Shown: positions 15,613 through 23,922 of the stretch, in pieces | Numbering within the stretch: position 1 is the first letter of the stretch | Layout: each line of letters starts with the position of its first letter | Assembly (NCBI RefSeq): GCF_017650195.1 | Contig: NZ_JAGCFH010000102.1 | Span: 1-40,844 of the forward strand | Source of the DNA: Ruminococcus sp. | GTDB lineage: Bacteria > Bacillota > Clostridia > Oscillospirales > Ruminococcaceae | Length of the DNA stretch: 40,844 bases | Reading direction: 5' to 3' | Position numbers and translations under genes: made by a program | The notes under the pieces: generated by a model | Database searches by the model: none | What the model was told of the DNA's origin: nothing | Seen by the model: only the letters and a program-made list of their open reading frames with translations

Positions 15613-16324
15613 ATCTTTCGTTGGCTTTGTGCTTGCCTATGGTGAAGGTGCTCGCCTTCCACTTTCCGTCCTCGCTGACGGACTTTACCACCATGCTCTC
15701 AACTATTCCCATATTATTAACAGGGACCTTCGCTGTGAAGTGATCCTCGGCGGATTCAGTCATTTCCGGCTGACCGGTATACTCAAAGCCGCCGTTCCTG
15801 CCGGAGCTTATAAGGTAAAGGCTTCCGCTTACCTCCTTGAAGGAGGCATTGTCGCCCTCGTATAGACCCTTGTACTTTTCAAGGAGCTCGCCGCAGAAAT
15901 GGTCGGCGATGAACTGCTTTACCTGTTCGAGACTCTTGAAGCGGCTGTCAGTTACAAGAAAATAGTCTGACGGGAAATCGCTGCCGTTTATTTTGATATT
16001 TACCTGCTTTACGACCTCCTCGTCGATCTCAACTCCTGTGCCTGCCTGCATCATATCCGCTGTGCTTATGGCTTCAAACAGCCTTACAGCATCGGCAAGG
16101 TGCTCGTCGGAGACCTCCTCCGCAGTTGTGACCTCAGTCGCAGCGGCTGTAGTAGTCGTTGAGGCTGCCGCAGTGGTCTCCGTGACCGCAGCTGTGGTAA
16201 CGCTTGTTGTGACTGCTGTTTCAGCCGGGGAAGAGCCGGACGAAGACGTCTTATCGCCGCAGGAAGCCGCTGAAATGCACAGTACGGCTGCTGCTGCGAG
16301 ATATATTATCTTCCTTTTGTTCAT
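15611..16324 (-). CDS. Lipoprotein with Thr/Ala-rich linker, unknown function
   Basis: A 237-residue protein with a signal peptide MNKRKIIYLAAAAVLCISAASC; Cys22 lies in a lipobox (AASC). Residues about 28-68 are a low-complexity Thr/Ala/Val/Ser linker typical of surface proteins in this lineage. The folded part, from about residue 75, begins DEHLADAVRLFEAISTADMMQ and contains VTDSRFKSLEQVKQFIADHFCGELLEKY. That pattern recalls the IseA (DL-endopeptidase inhibitor) family, but I hold this weakly. It has its own promoter and stands between convergent folC and the divergent dockerin gene. Confidence 0.72.
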   Translation of the reverse strand: MNKRKIIYLAAAAVLCISAASCGDKTSSSGSSPAETAVTTSVTTAAVTETTAAASTTTTAAATEVTTAEEVSDEHLADAVRLFEAISTADMMQAGTGVEIDEEVVKQVNIKINGSDFPSDYFLVTDSRFKSLEQVKQFIADHFCGELLEKYKGLYEGDNASFKEVSGSLYLISSGRNGGFEYTGQPEMTESAEDHFTAKVPVNNMGIVESMVVKSVSEDGKWKASTFTIGKHKANER

Positions 16325-16371
16325 ATTTATCCTTTCTTGTTACAGTTTCTATTTATATGCCTGTACATATT

Positions 16372-16400
16372 ATGATACACATTTTTCGCGCATAATTCAA
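16372..16400 (-). promoter_or_regulatory. Promoter of the lipoprotein gene
   Basis: On the minus strand TTGAAT (16395-16400) and TATCAT (16372-16377), 17 bases apart, about 48 bases upstream of the start codon. Confidence 0.7.
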
Positions 16401-16549
16401 GATAAAAATTTCACAAACTTTATGGGAGCTTTACCGCTTTTTAGTGTAATTAGTGCAGACCGGAACGCTGTTTTTCCGCGGTGCTGCGCGGCTTTGAGAT
16501 ATATGTAATTTATATATAAATATATATAAGGATTATAGCAAACTTATGG

Positions 16550-16700
16550 TTGATTTCACGGGAATTATGTGATATTATTAAAATGACAAAGTGTCCGTGA
16601 AAAAATTTTAAAATCTGGGTGCGACAAAGCAGTACTTTTTTCGTCTAAGTAGTAAAGGATTCAACAATGCCCACTAAGTTATTTATGAGGAGTTGATACT
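16550..16700 (+). promoter_or_regulatory. Promoter and long leader of the dockerin gene
   Basis: This is the right half of a 376-base divergent gap. TTGATT (16550-16555) and TATTAT (16573-16578) are 17 bases apart. The untranslated leader is then about 115 bases. It holds an imperfect hairpin AGTACTT/AAGTAGT (about 16630-16653), and GAGGAG lies before the ATG. The part from 16401 to 16549 is AT-rich with TATATA runs, and I see nothing else in it. Confidence 0.6.
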
Positions 16701-19700
16701 ATGCAAAAGAAGATACTTGCGTTTTTAACTGCGGCAATGTGCTTTGCAGGTGTTGTACCTGTAAATGCGACTGCCGAAGTGAAGGGACTTCAAGAAGCAG
16801 GCGGCAGCAGTCTTATCTCAGGTGAACAGTCTGTCGGCGTTTATGAGGGATATTATTATAAGCTCAGCGATATAAGCGAGACTGCTGAAGCCGATACTGC
16901 GAAGCTGATAATCGACGAAAGCTATTCCTCCGATACAGTCAGCAGCAGCTGTACTATAAAAAGTCTCGGCAGAGAACTTACTATAGATGCAGGAAATAAT
17001 GATATCATCGTTCTTCTTGATGAAGCTGTCCTCGAAAAGACCATAACCGTAAAAGCTGATAAAGGCTCTGTTACATTTTTTATACAGGGAAGCCTTGTCT
17101 GCGGAAAAGAAAGCAAGGGCATTGTATGGCATGAGATATGTGACGGCTGTAAAATTACCTATGATAAGTATATGCCTATCTGTTTTTACGGCACTGAGGA
17201 CTCTGTCATAACACTGAACGATGAAGCGATTTTATGCGGCAGTCTGAGACTTCCGTATACAGTTCTTGATGACAGGAGCAGCGGAGCTTTCAAGATAGAG
17301 TATATTTCTGAGTATGATAATATACCAACTTTCATGAAGCCTTCGATCATTGGCAATGTACTGTTAAAAAAGCTCGTGAACGCTGAAAAAACAGCTTTTG
17401 CTTATTGCGGCGGAAAAGCTGAAACAGGTGATGTTTCAGAGATCAAGGATATTGCTGTGTTTGAGGAAGGCGAAATGATGACGCTTGATGATGTTGTTGA
17501 GCTTTCCAAGAAGGGCAATGCTCTCACGTTGAATGATTTTGCTAAGTTCAAGGGCGTTATAGCAGGTTCGGGAATTTTTATCCTTGAATATGACCTCGGA
17601 AAAGGCTATACTCTCATGGTGGGAAGTGTAGCGCTCGATAAGATCGACTATGCAAGACTGCGCTATACAGGCAGCGAAAAATATATTGATATCCGTACAG
17701 ACGATGTGGAAGAGTTTATAGCAGAAATGAATGCTAAAAACGACCCTACAGTGCTGAAAGGCACTGAGACCCTGACCCTTGATATCGTGAAGGAGCTTTC
17801 CAAAAAGGGCAGTGCTCTTGACTGGAAGGACTTCGAGGCATACAAGGGCAGAGACATCGGTTCGGGTCTCTATATATGGGAATTCGAGCTGGAGGACGGC
17901 TTCAAGCTCCTTGTGGGCGGAGTGACCGGCAGAACTCCCGATTATATAGTCCTTATGCGCGGCGATGAAAAAACCATTGATATCCGTACGGACGACGTTG
18001 AGGAGTTTATCGAAACGGCTCCGAAGAAAATATCCTACAGGATAGTAAAGGCTCCCGACAAGGTTGTATACAGGACAGGCGAACGCATTGACCTTACAGG
18101 AATACAGGTTGAGGTCACTGTCGGCTCCGGTGAGCCGGTGATCTATACCTACCCTGATGTTGCTTTTGACTATCAGTCTGATATACCCAAGTCGCCTTCG
18201 GTTGTTCTCAGCACTAATTTCCGCAGCGATATAGCAGGTACATATAAAGTAAAGGTCGTGGACGCGGATAACGTAAGCTTCGATGTTGAAGTCGTTAATG
18301 ATGAAGAAACATCATCAAGTACCGCAATGGTAACGGTCCTTGAAATAAATAATGATATCATGCTGCTCAAGCCTGCGGAGGGCTCAGGCTTGATGAGGTC
18401 TGCCGATAGACTGACCATGGGAACACAGGTACTTGGCAGTGATATCACGCCTGCTGTCGGCATGAAGCTCAAAATCTCTTACAGCGATATCCTTGAGACC
18501 TATCCTGCAATGTTCGGCAGGATAGACAAGGTGGCTGCAGTTCAGGACGAAAACGGTTTTATCAGGGGCGACGCCAACTGCGACGAACAGGTGGATATGG
18601 CAGACGCTGTGCTTATCATGCAGGCTCTTGCAAATCCCGACAGGTACGGCAGGAACGGAAAGGATAACAGATATATTACCGAGCTTGGCGTACTCAACGG
18701 TGACATGGACGGCAACGGACTGACTGTGGGCGACGCACAGGCGATACAGCTCAAGCTGCTGGGACTGGATAAAGAAGATTCTCAGAGTATTACCGGCTCC
18801 ATGATAGCAAATAAGCTGTTCAGGTATGAAAAATCAACTGATTTCGGCGTATATGCCATATCGACCCAAAGGAACGGAAGTTATTTATGTATTGAAGGCG
18901 ATTTTGACGCTCCCCGTGACACCGGAACATGGAAAGTATCAGAAAATACGGTTGTTCTGACGGGTCAGTTCGGCACAAACCGTTTCAGATATGAGGACGG
19001 TACTCTGATATACATTGCAGAGGGTTCTGACGGCTTCGACATTAAGCCGAAGGACGGAGAAAAGTTTTATTCACTTTTCGACAACTCCGGCATAAGCTTT
19101 ACTCAGCCCAAGCTCAGCGATATAGTAACTATAAAGACCGATTACAATCCTGCAATGAGCAACTGGTCTGGAATAGGCATACTGCTTGAATTTGCTTCTC
19201 CGGAATACGATATCTCACTGGAAGCAGCCGACGGTCATTTTGTGGACTGGGACATAAAAGCAGGCAGCGGACCTATCAGTAATGAAGGCAAGTCATGTGA
19301 TATCGGCAAAAACGGCTATACATTCTGGGCTTCCGACAGCTTTGGCTATCCCGACGGCTATGAGACTGAGATAACAGTTAACGGCAAAAGCGGAGGCAGG
19401 CAGGTCGAGCTGGGCAAGATATATATAACTCAGGTGAACGGCATGACATTTGAGGCTTCACTTGAAAAGCCGAACAGCTCGGCTGTAGCAGGAAAGAAAT
19501 TTGTATACGAAAAGGAAGGCTTCGGCGGAGACTGTTATATAGATTTTAAAGAGGACGGAATGTTTTTATATTCTCCCGGATATCTGAGCAGCTATCTCGG
19601 CGGCGGAACATGGGAAATATCAGGAGACAGAGTTATTCTGACTCAGGAAAATGACGGAATGTCGGGAAAGCGTGTCAACTGCTTCCGTATCGTGGGAAAC

Positions 19701-19805
19701 GAGCTGATATATATTGAAGAGGATTCGGATAGTTTTATCGGCACCACTGTAAAAGACGGGGAGAAATTCTACGTAAAAACTGAGCTTGACGAGATCAGGC
19801 AGTAG
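16701..19805 (+). CDS. Large secreted dockerin-containing protein with duplicated modules
   Basis: A 1034-residue exported protein. A signal peptide (MQKKILAFLTAAMCFAGVVPVNATA) is followed by an unrecognised beta-rich region to about 250. Two tandem copies of a module of about 95 residues come next (about 259-350 and 355-437; each has a TLDxVxELSKKG start and ends in IDIRTDDVEEFI). An Ig-like domain follows (about 443-530, VVYRTGERIDLTGIQVEVT), then a type I dockerin (about 622-695) with calcium loops GDANCDEQVDMADAV and GDMDGNGLTVGDAQA. After the dockerin come two copies of a further module (about 700-795 and 931-1034, both with GTWxxS...DGEKFY) around a beta domain that may bind carbohydrate. 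The dockerin suggests docking to a cohesin on a cellulosome or cell-surface scaffold. No catalytic domain is recognised. An internal rather than terminal dockerin is unusual. The frame continues past the TAG at 19803. Confidence 0.88.
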   Translation: MQKKILAFLTAAMCFAGVVPVNATAEVKGLQEAGGSSLISGEQSVGVYEGYYYKLSDISETAEADTAKLIIDESYSSDTVSSSCTIKSLGRELTIDAGNNDIIVLLDEAVLEKTITVKADKGSVTFFIQGSLVCGKESKGIVWHEICDGCKITYDKYMPICFYGTEDSVITLNDEAILCGSLRLPYTVLDDRSSGAFKIEYISEYDNIPTFMKPSIIGNVLLKKLVNAEKTAFAYCGGKAETGDVSEIKDIAVFEEGEMMTLDDVVELSKKGNALTLNDFAKFKGVIAGSGIFILEYDLGKGYTLMVGSVALDKIDYARLRYTGSEKYIDIRTDDVEEFIAEMNAKNDPTVLKGTETLTLDIVKELSKKGSALDWKDFEAYKGRDIGSGLYIWEFELEDGFKLLVGGVTGRTPDYIVLMRGDEKTIDIRTDDVEEFIETAPKKISYRIVKAPDKVVYRTGERIDLTGIQVEVTVGSGEPVIYTYPDVAFDYQSDIPKSPSVVLSTNFRSDIAGTYKVKVVDADNVSFDVEVVNDEETSSSTAMVTVLEINNDIMLLKPAEGSGLMRSADRLTMGTQVLGSDITPAVGMKLKISYSDILETYPAMFGRIDKVAAVQDENGFIRGDANCDEQVDMADAVLIMQALANPDRYGRNGKDNRYITELGVLNGDMDGNGLTVGDAQAIQLKLLGLDKEDSQSITGSMIANKLFRYEKSTDFGVYAISTQRNGSYLCIEGDFDAPRDTGTWKVSENTVVLTGQFGTNRFRYEDGTLIYIAEGSDGFDIKPKDGEKFYSLFDNSGISFTQPKLSDIVTIKTDYNPAMSNWSGIGILLEFASPEYDISLEAADGHFVDWDIKAGSGPISNEGKSCDIGKNGYTFWASDSFGYPDGYETEITVNGKSGGRQVELGKIYITQVNGMTFEASLEKPNSSAVAGKKFVYEKEGFGGDCYIDFKEDGMFLYSPGYLSSYLGGGTWEISGDRVILTQENDGMSGKRVNCFRIVGNELIYIEEDSDSFIGTTVKDGEKFYVKTELDEIRQ

Positions 19806-20225
19806 CTGTCCGACTTCTTTGCCGCAGAAAAGATAGACTATACAGTTGTCCCCAAGGACAAAATGCCTGAGCAGTTTGCGGATAAGTATGTATTTATAGA
19901 GGTCAATACCGCTGATACAGACTATGCGGCACGTTACGGCGAGTTTTTGAAGGATTCCGGCATTGACAGAATTCTTATAAAGTCTATCCCCTACAGAACA
20001 GACAGCGACACAGAGCTTAACAAGATAAGAGCCCTGCTGTACTGCTATATACTTGAAAACAATATAAACGCAAGTGTTGATCCTACCGATGAAGAGGAAG
20101 ACCTGAAAAACAAGACTGTTCTTGTAAAATACGCTGATTCCTCAGGAACACGCGCTCAGCTTGAAAAGTTCCTTAAAGAAAAGAACATTGACCTTGATTT
20201 GGTTGAATTTTTCGCAGTTGAATAA
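19806..20225 (+). pseudogene. In-frame continuation of the dockerin protein beyond a TAG stop
   Basis: After TAG at 19803-19805 the same frame stays open for 139 more codons (LSDFFAAEKIDYTVVPKDK, then MPEQFADKYVFIEVNT...) to TAA at 20223-20225. The 19 codons before the first ATG (19863) read as ordinary protein and join smoothly to ELDEIRQ before the stop. That suggests the chain was once continuous, or is read through. Two similar helix-strand units are visible (EFLKDSGIDRILIKS and KFLKEKNIDLDLVEF). A separate start at 19863 is possible with AAGGA four bases upstream, giving a 120-residue cytoplasmic protein. I favour a disabled or occasionally extended C-terminal domain. Confidence 0.6.
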
Positions 20226-20229
20226 AACC

Positions 20230-20258
20230 AAAAGCTCCGCACATTGCGGAGCTTTTCA
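20230..20258 (+). terminator. Terminator after the dockerin region
   Basis: A perfect 12-base stem, AAAAGCTCCGCA (20230-20241) with TGCGGAGCTTTT (20245-20256), and a three-base loop, directly after the TAA at 20225. Its position after the extension, not after the TAG, shows that the transcript includes the extension. Confidence 0.92.
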
Positions 20259-20264
20259 TTATCC

Positions 20265-20288
20265 CGAATAATTACGAATTACGCATTA
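20265..20288. repeat. Short heptanucleotide repeat (ATTACGA type)
   Basis: ATTACGA, ATTACGC and ATTA in tandem (20271-20288) between two terminators. It belongs to the class of short 7-mer runs seen elsewhere in the window. Confidence 0.6.
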
Positions 20289-20317
20289 AAAAAGGACTGC
20301 CGAAGCAGTCCTTTTTT
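20288..20317 (-). terminator. Terminator after trpB
   Basis: A 13-base stem, AAAAAAGGACTGC with GCAGTCCTTTTTT, and a CGAA loop. On the minus strand it ends trpB; it could also catch plus-strand transcripts. Confidence 0.9.
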
Positions 20318-20322
20318 ATCTA

Positions 20323-21702
20323 TCAGCCGATCTTGGGAAGATTTGCAAGTGACTTTGCGATCTCCTCGTCTGTGGGGATATAATCGCTCATTGTACCGTC
20401 GTTGTATGCGCCGTAAGCGTACATATCAAAATATCCTGTACCTGTGAGACCAAAGAGGATAGTCTTCTCCTCGCCTGTCTCCTTGCACTTGAGAGCTTCG
20501 TCGATAGCAGCTCGGATAGCGTGGCTGCTCTCGGGAGCAGGGAGTATTCCCTCAACTCTTGCGAACATCTCAGCAGCCTCGAATACGGCTGTCTGCTCAA
20601 CTGAGGTAGCCTCCATAAGACCCTGATCGTAGAGCTCTGAGAGTATGGAGCTCATGCCGTGATAGCGGAGACCGCCTGCGTGGTTGGGTGAAGGCATGAA
20701 GCCGCTGCCAAGTGTGTACATCTTCTGGAGAGGGCAAACCTTACCTGTGTCGCAGAAGTCGTAAGCGTAGGTACCTCTTGTGAAGCTGGGGCATGATGCA
20801 GGCTCAACAGCGATAATGCGGTAATCTGCTTCGCCGCGGAGCTTCTGACCCATGAAGGGTGAGATAAGTCCGCCGAGGTTGGAACCGCCGCCTGCGCAGC
20901 CGATGATGATATCGGGCTTGATGCCGTACTTGTCCATAGCAGCCTTTGATTCAAGACCTATGATAGACTGGTGGAGGAGTACCTGAGCGAGAACGCTTCC
21001 GAGAACGTAGCGGTAGCCTTCCTTTGTTGTGGCAGCCTCTACAGCCTCTGAGATAGCGCAGCCGAGGCTTCCGTTAGTGCCGGGAAAGTCCTCCAGTATC
21101 TTTCTGCCGATCTCTGTTGTATTTGAAGGCGAAGGAGTTACGTTTGCGCCGTAGGTACGCATTACCTCGCGGCGGAAGGGCTTCTGCTCGTAGCTTACCT
21201 TGACCATATAAACGTTGCAGTCCAGTCCGAAGTAAGCGCAGGCCATTGAAAGAGCTGTGCCCCACTGACCGGCTCCGGTCTCTGTGGTAACGCCCTTGAG
21301 GCCCTGCTTTTTTGCATAGTAAGCCTGAGCAATAGCAGAGTTGAGTTTGTGACTTCCGCTGGTGTTGTTGCCCTCGAACTTGTAGTATATCTTAGCAGGA
21401 GTTCCCAGCTTCTTTTCGAGGAAATAAGCTCTTACGAGAGGAGAGGGACGGAACATTTTGTAGAAGTCCTGTATCTCCTGTGGGATATCTATGAAAGGTG
21501 TAGTCTCGTCAAGCTCCTGCTTTACCAGCTCATCGCAGAAAACGTGGCTGAGCTCCTCTGCTGTACAGGGCTTGCCTGTGCCAGGATTTATAAGAGGTGC
21601 GGGCTTCTTTTTCATATCAGCGCGTACATTGTACCACTGCTTGGGAAGCTCTTTTTCTTCGAGATAGATCTTGTAAGGTATTTTTTCATTTGACATTGAC
21701 AT
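20323..21702 (-). CDS. trpB: Tryptophan synthase beta chain, TrpB2 type
   Basis: PLP enzyme that condenses indole with serine to make tryptophan. The 459-residue length and long N-terminus (IYLEEKELPKQWYNVRADM) mark the TrpB2 class rather than the TrpB1 partner of TrpA. The PLP lysine is K119 in NTSGSHKLNSA, and the cofactor phosphate loop is GCAGGGSNLGG. AAGGAG precedes the ATG. It is a single-gene unit, without trpA or other trp genes nearby, controlled by a T-box with a UGG specifier. It may salvage indole or serve in place of a normal TrpB. Confidence 0.95.
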   Translation of the reverse strand: MSMSNEKIPYKIYLEEKELPKQWYNVRADMKKKPAPLINPGTGKPCTAEELSHVFCDELVKQELDETTPFIDIPQEIQDFYKMFRPSPLVRAYFLEKKLGTPAKIYYKFEGNNTSGSHKLNSAIAQAYYAKKQGLKGVTTETGAGQWGTALSMACAYFGLDCNVYMVKVSYEQKPFRREVMRTYGANVTPSPSNTTEIGRKILEDFPGTNGSLGCAISEAVEAATTKEGYRYVLGSVLAQVLLHQSIIGLESKAAMDKYGIKPDIIIGCAGGGSNLGGLISPFMGQKLRGEADYRIIAVEPASCPSFTRGTYAYDFCDTGKVCPLQKMYTLGSGFMPSPNHAGGLRYHGMSSILSELYDQGLMEATSVEQTAVFEAAEMFARVEGILPAPESSHAIRAAIDEALKCKETGEEKTILFGLTGTGYFDMYAYGAYNDGTMSDYIPTDEEIAKSLANLPKIG

Positions 21703-21759
21703 AGTAATTCTCCTTATTCATAATAATATATAGGTTCGTACTATGCTGAGACAGAAATA

Positions 21760-21801
21760 TAAAAAGCTTCTGTCCCGGCATAAAATGCGGGGACAGAAGC
21801 T
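21760..21801 (-). terminator. Attenuator terminator of the trpB T-box
   Basis: On the minus strand AGCTTCTGTCCC and GGGACAGAAGCT form a 12-base stem followed by a U run. It lies directly after the T-box sequence and is the alternative to the antiterminator. Confidence 0.92.
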
Positions 21802-22042
21802 GTAAATCCTTCTGCGGTGCCACCCTGCTTGACGCTTTGCGTCCACTCAGTACGTACATAATATACGACGGTTTTGTTAACGCAGAGCCTCTGCGTCTCA
21901 CCTACGCAGCACGTTGTTTCACGCGCCTTCAGCTTGCCCTCAGAAGTCCATTCACTCTGCCTCTCTTACCTGCTCGCACCTGCCGCAGGCTCTCTGAAAA
22001 GATAAAACAGGAGCTACTCACACTTCTTCAACGGTTTTGTAC
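21761..22042 (-). ncRNA. Tryptophan-specific T-box leader
   Basis: The minus strand carries the T-box AGGGTGGCACCGCAG (complement of 21809-21823). Upstream is a long stem I whose base pairs AGAAGT with ACTTCT. The specifier region reads GTGAATGGACTTCTG, with TGG followed by the conserved A, so uncharged tRNA-Trp should trigger antitermination. The terminator follows at 21760-21801, then trpB. The start of transcription is set by the promoter at 22049-22077. The class is certain; the specifier reading is strong because it agrees with the regulated gene. Confidence 0.92.
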
Positions 22043-22048
22043 AACGAA

Positions 22049-22077
22049 ATTATAACACAGACAGCTGGATATGTCAA
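22049..22077 (-). promoter_or_regulatory. Consensus promoter of the trpB T-box transcript
   Basis: On the minus strand TTGACA (22072-22077) and TATAAT (22049-22054), 17 bases apart, both perfect. The remaining 22078-22264 up to the regulator gene shows no clear gene or terminator. Confidence 0.92.
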
Positions 22078-22264
22078 TAGCAGCGGCTGTTTTTTCATAA
22101 AAGCAACTAAGAAGATATTTCGTCTGAGGGTGAATTTGTAGTGAAATTTCAAAAAACACGGCTGTGCCTGAACAGATATACGGTCAATTGCATGATTTTT
22201 TACCGAAAAGCACAGCATAAAATCGGAAAAGGGCTTTTCAACAGCCGGCAAAAGTGATATAATA

Positions 22265-22981
22265 TTACTTGATGTCGCTGCGGTACTTCGCACGGGTACG
22301 TGAGATACTTTCCTCGCTTCGCTTTATGAGGTTAAGGAGTGAGGACGAGTACTGTGCATAGTCCTTCTGGAGAGTGGCCGTAGTAACATATAGAGTATCG
22401 AAGTTGTCAACGCAGTCGTTGCCGTCTAGAGCGATACCGCTTGAAGCGGCTTTGATATTAGCCTCGCTCATGGATACAATGGCATTGGCGCTGTCGTTTG
22501 CGATGACCTTAGGGATACGGAAGAGCTTCTGGTCGTTGTGAGGGTTAGCGTTGTAAACGATACGGAAGAGCTTGTATACCGACAGCATGAGGTAAGAGGA
22601 TACCTCTTTTATGAGGGTTATGCTGTTTGCCTTCTGTGCAAGGCTGAAGAGAAGACTGATAGAGTTGTTGATAATCCTTCTGTTGAAGTTGATGATTTCG
22701 GGAGAAGGCATTTTCATGCTGTTGTTTCCATCATCGTCGGGTATATCCTCAATAGTGATAGTCTTTCCTTCCGGTTCGGGAGTTCTGCCCAGCAGATAGT
22801 CGCAGGAAACATTATAATAATCTGCAATTTTTACAAGGAAGTTAAGTCCGCACTCTCGTATTCCCTTTTCGTAGTGCGAGAGAAGAGCCTGCGAGATACC
22901 TAAATCCGTTGCAGCCTGCTTCTGACTGATATGTCTTTCCTTACGCTGTAAAGTAATAATTCTTGCGAAATCCGAGTTCAT
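22265..22981 (-). CDS. XRE-family transcriptional regulator
   Basis: A 238-residue DNA-binding protein. A Cro/CI helix-turn-helix spans about residues 5-62 (RIITLQRKERHISQKQAATDLGISQALLSHYEKGIRECGL..., then YYNVSCDYLLGRT). The remaining 170 residues are helical and of unknown role, perhaps for dimer formation. I start it at ATG 22981 because GGAGG lies seven bases upstream and the HTH begins at once; the frame continues 15 codons further without merit. It lies alone, divergent from the phosphatase gene. Its target is unknown, and repeats at its own promoter hint at autoregulation. Confidence 0.88.
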   Translation of the reverse strand: MNSDFARIITLQRKERHISQKQAATDLGISQALLSHYEKGIRECGLNFLVKIADYYNVSCDYLLGRTPEPEGKTITIEDIPDDDGNNSMKMPSPEIINFNRRIINNSISLLFSLAQKANSITLIKEVSSYLMLSVYKLFRIVYNANPHNDQKLFRIPKVIANDSANAIVSMSEANIKAASSGIALDGNDCVDNFDTLYVTTATLQKDYAQYSSSLLNLIKRSEESISRTRAKYRSDIK

Positions 22982-23028
22982 TGAAATTCCTCCAAATCGT
23001 ATAGTTTTGAAAAAAATCTTATACATAT

Positions 23029-23057
23029 ATTATAATACAAACTGTATAATTTGTAAA
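23029..23057 (-). promoter_or_regulatory. Promoter of the XRE regulator gene
   Basis: On the minus strand TTTACA (23052-23057) and TATAAT (23029-23034), 17 bases apart. A small inverted repeat ATACA-AAC-TGTAT lies between the boxes, and a related CAAAACTATAC lies just before the ribosome site; both are candidate operator sites. Confidence 0.65.
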
Positions 23058-23219
23058 TATGCAGAAATATGAAAGAATTTGTTGAAAAAAGTAGTGTTTT
23101 TCGTGAAAATTACTAAGAGTTAAAAAAACGAGCAGTATTTTTGTGCAAAATTATCCTATCTGTAGCACCTGCGTGAGAGCGGTGCTGAGATAAATATATA
23201 TATATATAAGGAGAGTGCC

Positions 23220-23855
23220 ATGAAAGGTTACAGGATAAGCGTGCTCCGTCACGGCATGACGGAGGCTAATGAAAAGGGAATATACATAGGTAGCACCGAT
23301 CTACCCCTGTCTGACAAGGGCGCGGCAGACCTTGCAGCTAAAATGGACGAGTTCGACTACCCTACTGTACATAGAGTTTACTCGTCACCGCTGAAAAGAT
23401 GCATAGAGACCGCCGAGATACTTTTCCCATATACTGAGCTTTGTCCCGTGGACGACCTGAGAGAGCTGAATTTCGGCGATTTTGAGAACAAGAGCATCGA
23501 CGAGCTAGCAAAGAGAGCTGACTATAACCAATGGCTCCGCGGCGGTAAGGAGAGCCGGCCGCCTAACGGCGAAAGCCTTGAGGAGCTTACAGCCCGTACC
23601 TACAAAGCTCTCCATGCGGTTATAATGGATATGATGGAGTCAGGGCTCACCCACTGCGCCATGATAACCCACGGCGGTATCATATCAAATATGCTTAGCT
23701 GCTTTGGAATACCCAAATATCCACCCACACAGATAACTGCTGAGGCAGGTGGCGGCTTCGATATTATTGTTACCACTCAGATGTGGCTTAATTCACAGGC
23801 ATTTGAAATTCTTGGATACTGCCCCTACGACAGGATACCCGACGAGGAATACTGA
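23220..23855 (+). CDS. Histidine phosphatase family protein (phosphoglycerate mutase-like)
   Basis: A 211-residue member of the histidine phosphatase superfamily. The phospho-accepting histidine is H11 in VLRHGMTEAN, with R10 beside it. SSPLKRCIETAEI carries the second arginine, RELNFGDFE follows, and the second catalytic histidine is in MITHGGIIS. The pattern is close to alpha-ribazole phosphatase (CobC) and broad-specificity phosphatases, but no cobalamin genes are near, so the substrate is open. AAGGAG precedes the ATG. The 193-base gap upstream holds a small hairpin, AGCACC/GGTGCT (about 23162-23184), and a TATATA run. Confidence 0.9.
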   Translation: MKGYRISVLRHGMTEANEKGIYIGSTDLPLSDKGAADLAAKMDEFDYPTVHRVYSSPLKRCIETAEILFPYTELCPVDDLRELNFGDFENKSIDELAKRADYNQWLRGGKESRPPNGESLEELTARTYKALHAVIMDMMESGLTHCAMITHGGIISNMLSCFGIPKYPPTQITAEAGGGFDIIVTTQMWLNSQAFEILGYCPYDRIPDEEY

Positions 23856-23922
23856 TGTTTTTTCGTATATTTCTTAAAAAAACGCCGATAATATCTGCAA
23901 AACATTCTTCGGAGGCGCAGAT

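Noticed and set aside
16579..16700. Cyclic-di-GMP riboswitch before the dockerin gene
   Set aside because: Only a short resemblance (GACAAAGC) was seen; the paired helices and the second conserved strand are missing.
19803..19805. Pyrrolysine or selenocysteine recoding at the dockerin TAG
   Set aside because: Selenocysteine uses TGA. Other genes here use TAG as an ordinary stop (for example grpE), and nothing in the window suggests pyrrolysine machinery.
22078..22264. Terminator after the XRE regulator gene
   Set aside because: Small palindromes such as GAAAAG-GG-CTTTTC are present, but none has a usable loop plus a T run on the minus strand.
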